Shown here: positions 1-5,450 of the stretch, piece after piece
Layout of the letters: every line of letters begins with the position of its first letter
How positions within the stretch are numbered: the stretch's first letter is position 1
From: Dehalococcoidia bacterium
Lineage (GTDB): Bacteria; Chloroflexota; Dehalococcoidia; SZUA-161
Reading direction: 5' to 3'
Assembly: GCA_020344295.1 (NCBI GenBank)
Contig: CP070819.1
Location: 102,356 to 107,805 of the forward strand
DNA: 5,450 nucleotides
Notes under the pieces: generated by a model
Seen by the model: the letters and a program-made list of their open reading frames with translations, nothing else
Databases searched by the model: none
What the model was told of the DNA's origin: nothing
Position numbers and translations under genes: made by a program

Positions 1-587
1 ACGAGCGGGAACCCCGTGATGTGGAGGCAGCGGCATACATCAGAGAGTGCGTGGATCGGGTTAAAGGAGTACCCACACCTACAGGAAGGCTGGGCATCTG
101 GCTCGATTCGCCAATGCTTGACTTACTGTACGGTGAAGGATATGTAAAAAAGGAATTTCCCGGTAAGTGCAAGCAGTTCGGGCGTCATGGCATTGATATT
201 TCACAGGAGCCGATGCTGGTCTACCCCACACTGCATTATCAAAATGGTGGGGTGGAATTCCAGGCAACAGGCGAGACAAGCATACCTGGACTGTATATCG
301 CCGGTGAGGTTGGTGGAGGGATTCACGGTGAAAACCGGCTCATGGGCAACTCACTTCTGGATATCCTCGTTTTCGGAAGGATCGCCGGAGCAAACGCTGC
401 AGTCTTTGCGCGCGAAAAGGCGCGGGATGGAAAGCTGAGCCTGGAACATGTTAAAGCCTATAACAGGGAAGTGGAAACAGCGGGAATCGAGGGCGACAGG
501 GTCTCGCCTATGCTTCTCCCCGATTACACAGATTGCAGAGTTAGAGAAAGGCAGCTTACCTCCCACTATGTCGGTACGCTGAGATAA
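1..587 (+). CDS. Fumarate reductase/succinate dehydrogenase-type flavoprotein, C-terminal part (5' partial)
   Basis: The reading frame is open to the left edge (first full codon at 3), so this is the last 194 codons of a longer gene. The GTG at 21 is probably internal. The visible part carries the C-terminal half of the FAD_binding_2 fold. A PTLHYQNGG segment (about 225-251) corresponds to the PTxHYxxGG of FrdA/SdhA, whose histidine (codon 234) contacts the dicarboxylate. GLYIAGEVGGG-IHGENRLMGNSLLD (about 288-365) is the FAD-contacting stretch, with the conserved substrate arginine (codon 336). These proteins interconvert succinate and fumarate, usually with an Fe-S subunit. Only about 65 residues follow the GRIAG motif, far fewer than in E. 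coli FrdA, so the C-terminal helical domain is short. The closest alternatives are thiol:fumarate reductase subunit A or an L-aspartate oxidase-like enzyme. The fumarase subunit just downstream supports a role in fumarate metabolism. The family is sure; the exact substrate and electron partner are not. Confidence 0.87.
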   Translation, partial: EREPRDVEAAAYIRECVDRVKGVPTPTGRLGIWLDSPMLDLLYGEGYVKKEFPGKCKQFGRHGIDISQEPMLVYPTLHYQNGGVEFQATGETSIPGLYIAGEVGGGIHGENRLMGNSLLDILVFGRIAGANAAVFAREKARDGKLSLEHVKAYNREVETAGIEGDRVSPMLLPDYTDCRVRERQLTSHYVGTLR

Positions 588-613
588 AGACCAAAAGAAT
601 ATAAGCAAGCTAT

Positions 614-623
614 AAGGGGTGAG
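614..623 (+). promoter_or_regulatory. Ribosome binding site of the fumarase beta gene
   Basis: A purine-rich AAGGGGTGAG lies just before the ATG at 627, with 3 bases between it and the start codon. It matches the anti-Shine-Dalgarno core with one base missing and supports this ATG as the start. It sits in the 39-base gap after the flavoprotein stop. I see no terminator in that gap, so the two genes probably share a transcript. Confidence 0.6.
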
Positions 624-626
624 TCG

Positions 627-1196
627 ATGACCGAAAGTATTACGTCGCCGATCGATGCGGGGGTAATTGAGAAGCTTAGGGCTGGCGATCAGGTGTTGAT
701 AAGCGGCGTCGTATATGTGGGCCGGGATGCGGCTCATAAACGACTCGTCGAAGCACTGGATAAAGGAGACAAACTGCCGTTCGACATTGCGGGGCAGACT
801 ATATACTATATGGGCCCGTCACCTACGAAGCCGGGACATGTTATCGGTTCAGCCGGGCCGACCACCAGCGGGAGAATGGACGCCTATACGCCGCGTTTAC
901 TTTCGGTCGGGCTCAGGGCGATGATCGGCAAGGGTGCACGGACAGAGGCGGTTAAAGAGGCGATAAAGCAGTACAAGGCGGTGTATTTAGCCGCTGTAGG
1001 TGGTGCCGGAGCTCTCACATCAAAAAGCATAATTAAGTCCGACGTTGTTGCCTATGAAGAACTTGGCCCCGAGGCTGTACTGCGGCTCGAGGTAAAGGAC
1101 TTTCCGGCGGTTGTGGTCAACGATGCTTACGGCGGGGATTTATACCAGGAAGGGAAGGCGAAGTATCGAATTCCTGCGGAGAAAGCAGGCTCATAG
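627..1196 (+). CDS. fumB: Class I (Fe-S) fumarate hydratase/tartrate dehydratase, beta subunit
   Basis: This 189-residue protein matches the C-terminal domain family of class I fumarases in length and motifs. Visible signatures are GRDAAHKR (residues 32-39), GPTTSGRMD (77-85), GGAGAL (125-130) and YGGDLY (168-173). The GPTT-RMD motif holds threonine and arginine residues that bind and act on malate in this family. The enzyme hydrates fumarate to L-malate in the cytoplasm. In the two-subunit form the alpha subunit carries the cysteines of the [4Fe-4S] cluster, and this subunit completes the active site. No alpha subunit gene is visible; it is probably to the left of the partial flavoprotein or elsewhere. 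The ATG start is supported by a ribosome binding site. The gene is likely cotranscribed with the flavoprotein before it. L(+)-tartrate dehydratase beta (TtdB) cannot be excluded by sequence alone, but the fumarate-reductase neighbour favours fumarase. The symbol means the beta subunit of the split enzyme, not E. coli FumB. Confidence 0.92.
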   Translation: MTESITSPIDAGVIEKLRAGDQVLISGVVYVGRDAAHKRLVEALDKGDKLPFDIAGQTIYYMGPSPTKPGHVIGSAGPTTSGRMDAYTPRLLSVGLRAMIGKGARTEAVKEAIKQYKAVYLAAVGGAGALTSKSIIKSDVVAYEELGPEAVLRLEVKDFPAVVVNDAYGGDLYQEGKAKYRIPAEKAGS

Positions 1197-1198
1197 CT

Positions 1199-1987
1199 TT
1201 GATTAGTGAAGCTCAGGTGCGGGTTGATCTGGACTGGAATGATGACGATGTTGTTCCCGACAATGTCACCCCTGACCTGATATTTCTATTCGATAGGATG
1301 ATCGAGGCTACCATAGAGAAGATTGCCCCGGAGAGAGGAGACAGGGTTCTGGATGTCGGATGCGGCAGGGCGGTTGATACAATACAGATAGCCCAAAAGG
1401 GGGGCAAGGCGGTAGGACTGGAGCCGTCGAGGACAATGCTGGGTCACAGCAAGACATGTGTAGCCGAGAGCGGTACCGGTGTCGAGCTGATACAGGGCAT
1501 CTGTGAGAGGCTTCCATTTAAGTCCGATTCTTTTGACTGGGTTATGTGTAAGGGAGCCTTGGATCATTTCCCCGATCCATATAAGTCGATGGAGGAGATA
1601 GCGCGCGTCCTTAAACCTGAAGGTAGAGCCGTGATATCCATCGCTAACTTTGAGAGCCTGGGTCATCGACTCGGGAGGAATGCCCACCGGTTGACCCAGT
1701 TCATGCCACGGAGGGGGCCAAAGAAAAGGCAGGCCTGGGAGACGCCGCCTGACCATACACTGCGGTTCGATTATCCTTTAATTCGGAAAGTGGTTGGTTC
1801 GCACCTCGTTATTGAGGAGAGCTCTGGCATCTGTTTGCTGTGGGGAGCGCCGCTGTGGGACCGGATAACCTCTTTTATGCCACAGCGAATTTCGTTTTTC
1901 ATTATGAGCATCCTCGATAGGCTGGCACGCCGTTATCCCCGTATAAGTGATGTTGTGCTGGTCGAATGCTCGCGAAAACCAGTATAA
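1199..1987 (+). CDS. Class I SAM-dependent methyltransferase (Methyltransf_11-like), substrate unknown
   Basis: This 262-residue protein has a Rossmann-type methyltransferase core. The SAM-binding glycine motif is VLDVGCG (residues 50-56). An acidic residue that should bind the ribose is E75 in GLEPS. The motif IV region is DWVMCKGALDHF (113-124), followed by the post-IV LKPEG (138-142). It should transfer a methyl group from SAM to a small molecule, lipid or glycan. Residues 216-246 are rich in aromatic and hydrophobic residues mixed with arginines, which could lie on a membrane (inference). The start is uncertain. TTG at 1199 is 2 bases after the fumarase stop and has only a distant GGAG upstream. 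GTG at 1217 is an alternative, and ATG at 1298 would leave a very short N-terminus. The tight spacing suggests cotranscription with the fumarase gene, although the functions seem unrelated. It also runs in the same direction as the radical SAM gene that follows. Confidence 0.85.
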   Translation: MISEAQVRVDLDWNDDDVVPDNVTPDLIFLFDRMIEATIEKIAPERGDRVLDVGCGRAVDTIQIAQKGGKAVGLEPSRTMLGHSKTCVAESGTGVELIQGICERLPFKSDSFDWVMCKGALDHFPDPYKSMEEIARVLKPEGRAVISIANFESLGHRLGRNAHRLTQFMPRRGPKKRQAWETPPDHTLRFDYPLIRKVVGSHLVIEESSGICLLWGAPLWDRITSFMPQRISFFIMSILDRLARRYPRISDVVLVECSRKPV

Positions 1988-1988
1988 T
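1983..1988 (+). promoter_or_regulatory. Possible -10 promoter element (TATAAT) before the radical SAM gene
   Basis: A perfect TATAAT overlaps the TAA stop codon (1985-1987) of the methyltransferase. A transcript starting about 7 bases after it would begin near 1995, only about 9 bases before the ATG at 2004. That would fit a nearly leaderless mRNA and would explain why no Shine-Dalgarno sequence is seen. No good -35 box is found at 16-18 bases upstream; the best is a 3-of-6 match at 1959-1964. The hexamer may simply result from a GTA codon followed by TAA and T. Confidence 0.2.
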
Positions 1989-2003
1989 CTAATACCTTTA
2001 ATT

Positions 2004-3524
2004 ATGAGAACACTGCTAATTAATCCGCCTTATCCGTTTCTCGAATTTCCTATCATACCCATGGGTCTGCTCTATCTGGCTGCGATACTAGAGAAAAACG
2101 ACTACGAAGTTGATGTGCTGGATCTCCTGGTATCCAGATATACGAAGGATAAGATCAAGCGCAAGCTGGAACAATACCAGCCAGATATTGTCGGCGTAAC
2201 AGCAGTTACTATGAACTACCCCACTGCGTCGGACATCCTTAAGTATTGCAAGTCCGTTAATCCTGACATTATAACGATTATTGGCGGCCCTCATGTAACC
2301 TTCGCTCCTACGGAGACACTTAACGAAGATCCATGGATTGATATTGTGGTGATGGGTGAGGGCGAGCTTACGATGCTGGACATAGTGGGGGGTAAAAAGA
2401 TCGAGCACATTCCAGGCATCGCATATAGATCGGATGGAGTAAAGATAACTCCTCAAAGGGATCTGATAGAGGCCCTGGATGAGCTTCCTCTGCCGGCGAG
2501 ACATTTGTTCCCTACTTCGCGGTACCATGCGCTGGCGTCCCACTGCAGCTTGATAACGGGCAGAGGTTGCCCGTTTAACTGCATCTTCTGTGTAGGATCC
2601 AAGATGGGGGGTCGGAGGGCCAGGTTTCGAAATCCGAAGCTTGTGGTTGACGAAATTGAAGAAGGCCTGTCCTACGGATTCAAAGAGGTCAATTTTGAGG
2701 ATGACCTGTTTACCCTTAATCATAAGCATCTTCATGCTATTTGTGATGAAATAATTGCGAGGGATCTCGACTTCAAATGGAGCGTATTCGCCCGCGTCGA
2801 TACTGTGAATCCTGAAGTTCTGGATAAGCTGAAGAAAGCTGGATGTGACTGGCTCTGTTATGGAATCGAGAGCGGCAATCAGGAGATTCTCGATATCGTC
2901 AAGAAGAAGATAACACTGGATAAGATAAGAGAAAGCGTGCAAATGGCGAAGGACGCGGGGGTCAACGTGCTGGCCTCATTTATACTTGGGCTCCCGGGTG
3001 AGACTAAGGAAACCCTTCAGCAGACAATGGACTTCGCCTGTGAACTGGATACATACTACGGGTTCCATGTACTTGCTCCTTTTCCCGGAACCGAGGTGCG
3101 TGAGCATGCGGATGAATACGGCTTAGAGATATTGACGAGTGACTGGGGTAAATATGATGCCAACAGGCCGGTTAGCAGGACAAAGGGCGCCAGCCCAGCG
3201 GATATAACTGCCGCCCTGCATAAGTATTATCGGGGACTCAGAATTGTTCCTGATGATAAGGAGGTTGCTGAAGTCGATCGGGAGGCGTTGGAGAAATCTC
3301 AGAGACGCAGCCCTTTGGCCTGGGCTCTTGTGAGTAATGATGTGATAGAGAGCTTGGGCAGTATCAAACCAAAGGCCGGGCCTAAGGAAGACCTGGCTGA
3401 TAGAATAGCTGAGAAGATACCGTACAGCCGTCAGCAGATCGACGAAAATATCACTAGCTGGATTGATCAGGGACTATTGAAGTACGAAACCAGAGATGGA
3501 CACCTGGTGTGGAGGTGGGCGTAG
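2004..3524 (+). CDS. B12-binding domain radical SAM protein with C-terminal winged-helix-like extension
   Basis: This 506-residue protein begins at ATG 2004, where MRTLLINPPYP gives the usual N-terminus of the family. A longer frame from 1947 would overlap the previous gene and adds unrelated residues. Residues 1-130 form a cobalamin-binding Rossmann domain with NPP (7-9), IIGGPH (92-97) and GEGE (118-121). There is no DxHxxG motif, as is common in this class. The radical SAM core has the cluster motif CxxxCxxC at C189, C193 and C196, then FEDDLF (231-236), GIESG (287-291) and GLPGE (329-333). Such enzymes use SAM, a [4Fe-4S] cluster and often cobalamin to methylate unactivated carbon or to make ring or ether bonds. 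Characterised relatives include BchE, hopanoid methylase HpnP and many natural-product enzymes. From about 396 a further 110 residues follow, ending in a helix-helix-hairpin segment (464-506). No Shine-Dalgarno sequence precedes the start. The class is certain; the substrate is unknown. Confidence 0.92.
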   Translation: MRTLLINPPYPFLEFPIIPMGLLYLAAILEKNDYEVDVLDLLVSRYTKDKIKRKLEQYQPDIVGVTAVTMNYPTASDILKYCKSVNPDIITIIGGPHVTFAPTETLNEDPWIDIVVMGEGELTMLDIVGGKKIEHIPGIAYRSDGVKITPQRDLIEALDELPLPARHLFPTSRYHALASHCSLITGRGCPFNCIFCVGSKMGGRRARFRNPKLVVDEIEEGLSYGFKEVNFEDDLFTLNHKHLHAICDEIIARDLDFKWSVFARVDTVNPEVLDKLKKAGCDWLCYGIESGNQEILDIVKKKITLDKIRESVQMAKDAGVNVLASFILGLPGETKETLQQTMDFACELDTYYGFHVLAPFPGTEVREHADEYGLEILTSDWGKYDANRPVSRTKGASPADITAALHKYYRGLRIVPDDKEVAEVDREALEKSQRRSPLAWALVSNDVIESLGSIKPKAGPKEDLADRIAEKIPYSRQQIDENITSWIDQGLLKYETRDGHLVWRWA

Positions 3525-3539
3525 CCTGAGCTGTTGTCA

Positions 3540-4253
3540 TTACTGAGGGGCTTTCCTCAAATAGACGACTACGCTCTTGGGGAAAAGCCTGTCAAAGAAG
3601 GCTTCTACGCGGTTTAACAACCCCGATTCCTTATCGATCTGCCATGCTAAGAACTTATGATAGATCGCTGGTATCAGCGCTTTCTCTTTCCTTACTCCAA
3701 ATAGGCAGCGAAGCAGCCAATATACTGAGTGGAAAGCATGCTTGTGCCGAATAGCATAGACATTGAATCTGTTTTGTGTTAAGAGGTCGACCAACTGTCT
3801 TTCCTTATATATCCTGATATGTCCGCCGGGGTTAGTATGATATTCCTCGGATATTTTCCAGAAAATAGTCTCGGGAAGATAGGTCGGAACACTGACAGCT
3901 AACTCGCCGTCGTCTTTCAATACCCTAAACAGTTCCTTTACTGCCAGATCATCGTCGAGTACGTGCTCCAGTACCTCTGAGCATACGATCTTATCAAAAG
4001 ATTTATCGGAGAAGGGCAACGTCAGGGCGTTTCCCTGGAGTACAGTCCATAATCCTTTAGTCTCATTGTCGGCGTCCATCATGCCGAGCATGTATTTCGC
4101 CTTCTGGAGAGACTCAAGGTCGTAGTCTACGGCATACACGGAACAGTGATCAAGTTTGGAGACATACCAGCTATGCCTTCCCGTACCACATCCCAGATCC
4201 AAAACTCGCTCACCACCATTAATCGGTATTAGGTTAAAATCTACGGTGAGCAA
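3540..4253 (-). CDS. Class I SAM-dependent methyltransferase, substrate unknown, in a glycosyltransferase operon
   Basis: This 237-residue protein has the SAM-binding motif VLDLGCGTGRH (residues 17-27), acidic D43 in AVDYD for the SAM ribose, SEVLEH (92-97) in the motif IV region and LKDDG (112-116) after it. The core is therefore complete. A hydrophobic, basic segment (about 172-205) and a second helix (about 211-224) precede a final strand (VVVYLRK). This layout suggests a large or membrane-bound substrate (inference). The start is TTG at 4253, directly after the TAG stop of the glycosyltransferase. An in-frame stop just upstream rules out any longer form, and an AGGAGG 8 bases before the TTG supports it. 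Translation is thus probably coupled to the glycosyltransferase, so the methyl acceptor is likely the same glycan, glycolipid or a precursor. It differs clearly from the plus-strand methyltransferase at 1199-1987 but has a similar overall plan. Confidence 0.88.
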   Translation of the reverse strand: MLTVDFNLIPINGGERVLDLGCGTGRHSWYVSKLDHCSVYAVDYDLESLQKAKYMLGMMDADNETKGLWTVLQGNALTLPFSDKSFDKIVCSEVLEHVLDDDLAVKELFRVLKDDGELAVSVPTYLPETIFWKISEEYHTNPGGHIRIYKERQLVDLLTQNRFNVYAIRHKHAFHSVYWLLRCLFGVRKEKALIPAIYHKFLAWQIDKESGLLNRVEAFFDRLFPKSVVVYLRKAPQ

Positions 4254-5450
4254 CTACAGGACCTCCTGATAGACCTCCAATGTCTTACGGGCTGCTACTT
4301 CCCAGCTAAAGGACTCTTCGATCCGTTTCCTTGCCGCTGCCCCCATGCTCTGACGAAGAGGTTTATCAGCGAGAAGGCGTTTCAATGCTGTAGCCAGCGC
4401 CGGAGGGTCTTCAGGTGGAACTAGTATACCCGCGCCATCATCTCCTACTATCTCAGGAAGCGCTCCGGCCCTGGTAGCAATAACCGGTGTACCACAGGAC
4501 ATTGCTTCGGCACAGGGAAGACCGAAGCCTTCGTAGACCGAAGCGGTAACAGCTACCTCTGAAAGCGAATATCGCTTAACCAGATCATCAGTGCTCAGAC
4601 GACCCGTGAAGGTGACTCTATCCTCAAGTCCATGCTCCTCAACCAGCCTCGGTGCATACTTGGTATGGTCACCGCGCCTGTCAACAATGCTTAGCCTTAC
4701 GTCCACGTCATCTTTCAACAGCTTTACTGCTTTAAGTAAGAATATAACACCCTTCTTTCTGTCCTCGGTATTACCGACCATAACGACGCTATTTGGTTCC
4801 TTTGGAACGTGATTGCAGTTGCGAAAAACATTGGTATCTATACCGTTGGGCACTACCCTGACCTTGTCCCGGGGCAGCTTGAATACACGCATCGTATCGG
4901 TGGCTGATATCTGGGATACGGTAATAACCTTATCCATTCTCCTGGCCACCAGATGCTGCATAATAAGGAAAGAGTAGAACATGGTCCGCCGTAGCTTGCT
5001 TCTCAGCCTTCGCGCCTGGGCAAGATCCGCTTTCATGTCGATATAAATGGGGTGATGAATGGTGGCAACCACGGGAGCACCCAATCCTTTGGCCAGAAGC
5101 ATACCATAGCCAAGGGTCTGATTATCATGGATGATGTCGAATTTTTCCTGCGATAAGAGTTCGCGTAACTTCATATACGATCTCATGCTGAATGTAAATA
5201 TCTCGGGGAACATGCCGAGGCGCGTAGCCATTACCTCATAGAAGTTAAGGGGCTTAAGCAGTTGAAGGGGGTTTCCCAATGAGGATAGACCGTCTGTCTC
5301 GTAGAGATTGAGCCCGTCTATCTTGTGCAGCTTCACTCCATCGGGAACTGTTATATATGGAGGCCCCGACAGTACATGTACATCGTGCCCTAGTTTATGC
5401 AGGGCCTTTGCCAGATAGTGAACGTATATACCCTGGCCGCCGCAGTACAT
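4254..5450 (-). CDS. GT4-family glycosyltransferase (GT-B fold), 5' partial at the right edge
   Basis: The visible 398 residues cover nearly the whole enzyme. The ATG at the edge (5448-5450) leads straight into CGGQGIYVHYLAKAL, which is the donor-site glycine loop and first helix of the GT-B N-terminal domain. Homologues have a first beta strand before this loop, so the true start lies beyond the window. The N-terminal acceptor domain includes HDNQTLGYG (108-116) and VVATIHHP (127-134). The C-terminal Glycos_transf_1 domain shows VVPNGID (199-205), MVGNTEDRKKG (224-234), FTGRLS (281-286), and the nucleotide-sugar-binding EGFGLPCAE (307-315, the EX7E motif). These retaining enzymes move a sugar from a nucleotide or lipid-linked donor to a glycan, lipid or small molecule at the cytoplasmic membrane face. 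No transmembrane span or signal is evident. The gene is directly upstream of, and translationally linked to, a methyltransferase, which points to a methylated glycan or glycolipid. The sugar and acceptor cannot be told from sequence. Confidence 0.92.
   Translation of the reverse strand: MYCGGQGIYVHYLAKALHKLGHDVHVLSGPPYITVPDGVKLHKIDGLNLYETDGLSSLGNPLQLLKPLNFYEVMATRLGMFPEIFTFSMRSYMKLRELLSQEKFDIIHDNQTLGYGMLLAKGLGAPVVATIHHPIYIDMKADLAQARRLRSKLRRTMFYSFLIMQHLVARRMDKVITVSQISATDTMRVFKLPRDKVRVVPNGIDTNVFRNCNHVPKEPNSVVMVGNTEDRKKGVIFLLKAVKLLKDDVDVRLSIVDRRGDHTKYAPRLVEEHGLEDRVTFTGRLSTDDLVKRYSLSEVAVTASVYEGFGLPCAEAMSCGTPVIATRAGALPEIVGDDGAGILVPPEDPPALATALKRLLADKPLRQSMGAAARKRIEESFSWEVAARKTLEVYQEVL
4262..4267 (-). 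promoter_or_regulatory. Shine-Dalgarno sequence AGGAGG for the minus-strand methyltransferase
   Basis: Read on the minus strand, AGGAGG is followed by 8 bases and then TTG at 4253. It lies inside the last codons of the glycosyltransferase gene. It is a perfect consensus and decides the TTG start. Ribosomes ending at the adjacent TAG could restart here. Confidence 0.75.

Noticed and set aside
351..737. 128-codon antisense frame across the flavoprotein-fumarase junction
   Set aside because: It overlaps two convincing genes on the opposite strand and has no recognisable motif.
1286..1756. 156-codon antisense frame inside the first methyltransferase
   Set aside because: It is rich in Pro, Arg and Leu with no domain pattern, while the plus-strand frame encodes a complete methyltransferase core.
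1947..2003. Upstream in-frame ATG codons (1947 and 1950) as the radical SAM start
   Set aside because: They lie inside the methyltransferase gene, and the extra 19 residues do not fit the family, whose N-terminus begins at the strand leading to NPP.
2088..2942. 284-codon open frame on the minus strand inside the radical SAM gene
   Set aside because: The plus-strand protein in the same stretch has all family motifs. The antisense translation shows no recognisable domain and has no ribosome binding site, so it is a shadow of codon usage.
3544..3559. Small inverted repeat TGAGG with loop GGCTTT and CCTCA near the convergent stops
   Set aside because: The stem is only 5 base pairs, lies within the minus-strand coding region and has no T-run on either side, so it does not qualify as an intrinsic terminator.
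4591..4812. 73-codon plus-strand frame inside the glycosyltransferase
   Set aside because: It is a Ser/Thr/Leu-rich shadow of the GT4 C-terminal domain on the other strand.
1..5450. Search for RNA genes, CRISPR arrays, insertion sequences and long repeats
   Set aside because: Coding sequence covers nearly the whole window and the largest gap is 39 bases. I saw no repeat series, transposase, tRNA-like or inverted-repeat structure.

Overview
The window holds six protein-coding genes, two of them cut by the window edges, packed with almost no non-coding DNA. The gene content suggests an anaerobic or facultative bacterium: a fumarate-reductase-type flavoprotein, a two-subunit iron-sulfur fumarase and a cobalamin-dependent radical SAM enzyme. 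The short-tailed flavoprotein next to a split fumarase resembles what I recall from Dehalococcoidia (Chloroflexota) and other uncultured anaerobes. That placement is from memory and is weak. One strong AGGAGG Shine-Dalgarno sequence supports a prokaryotic gene set with normal ribosome binding. Two genes appear to use TTG starts.

Left part (1-1196, plus strand): the 3' end of a fumarate reductase/succinate dehydrogenase-like flavoprotein, then a complete class I fumarase beta subunit. Together they form a fumarate/malate/succinate node of central metabolism. The fumarase alpha subunit, which should carry the Fe-S cluster, is not in the window and may lie upstream.

Middle part (1199-3524, plus strand): a class I SAM-dependent methyltransferase begins 2 bases after the fumarase stop. 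It is followed by a B12-binding radical SAM protein of 506 residues with an unusual C-terminal extension that looks like a small winged-helix domain. The radical SAM gene has no visible ribosome binding site. A TATAAT sequence overlaps the stop codon of the gene before it.

Right part (3540-5450, minus strand): a GT4-family glycosyltransferase, cut at its N-terminus by the right edge, is followed directly by a second class I SAM methyltransferase. These two genes are translationally linked: the methyltransferase start touches the glycosyltransferase stop, and its Shine-Dalgarno sequence lies inside the glycosyltransferase gene. The two strands converge with only 15 bases between the stop codons.

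Inference: the middle and right genes (two methyltransferases, a B12 radical SAM enzyme and a glycosyltransferase) look like parts of a tailoring pathway for a glycolipid, cell-surface glycan or other secondary product, placed next to a central-metabolism operon. No substrate can be read from the sequence. This group is the best candidate for something undescribed, but each member belongs to a well-known superfamily.
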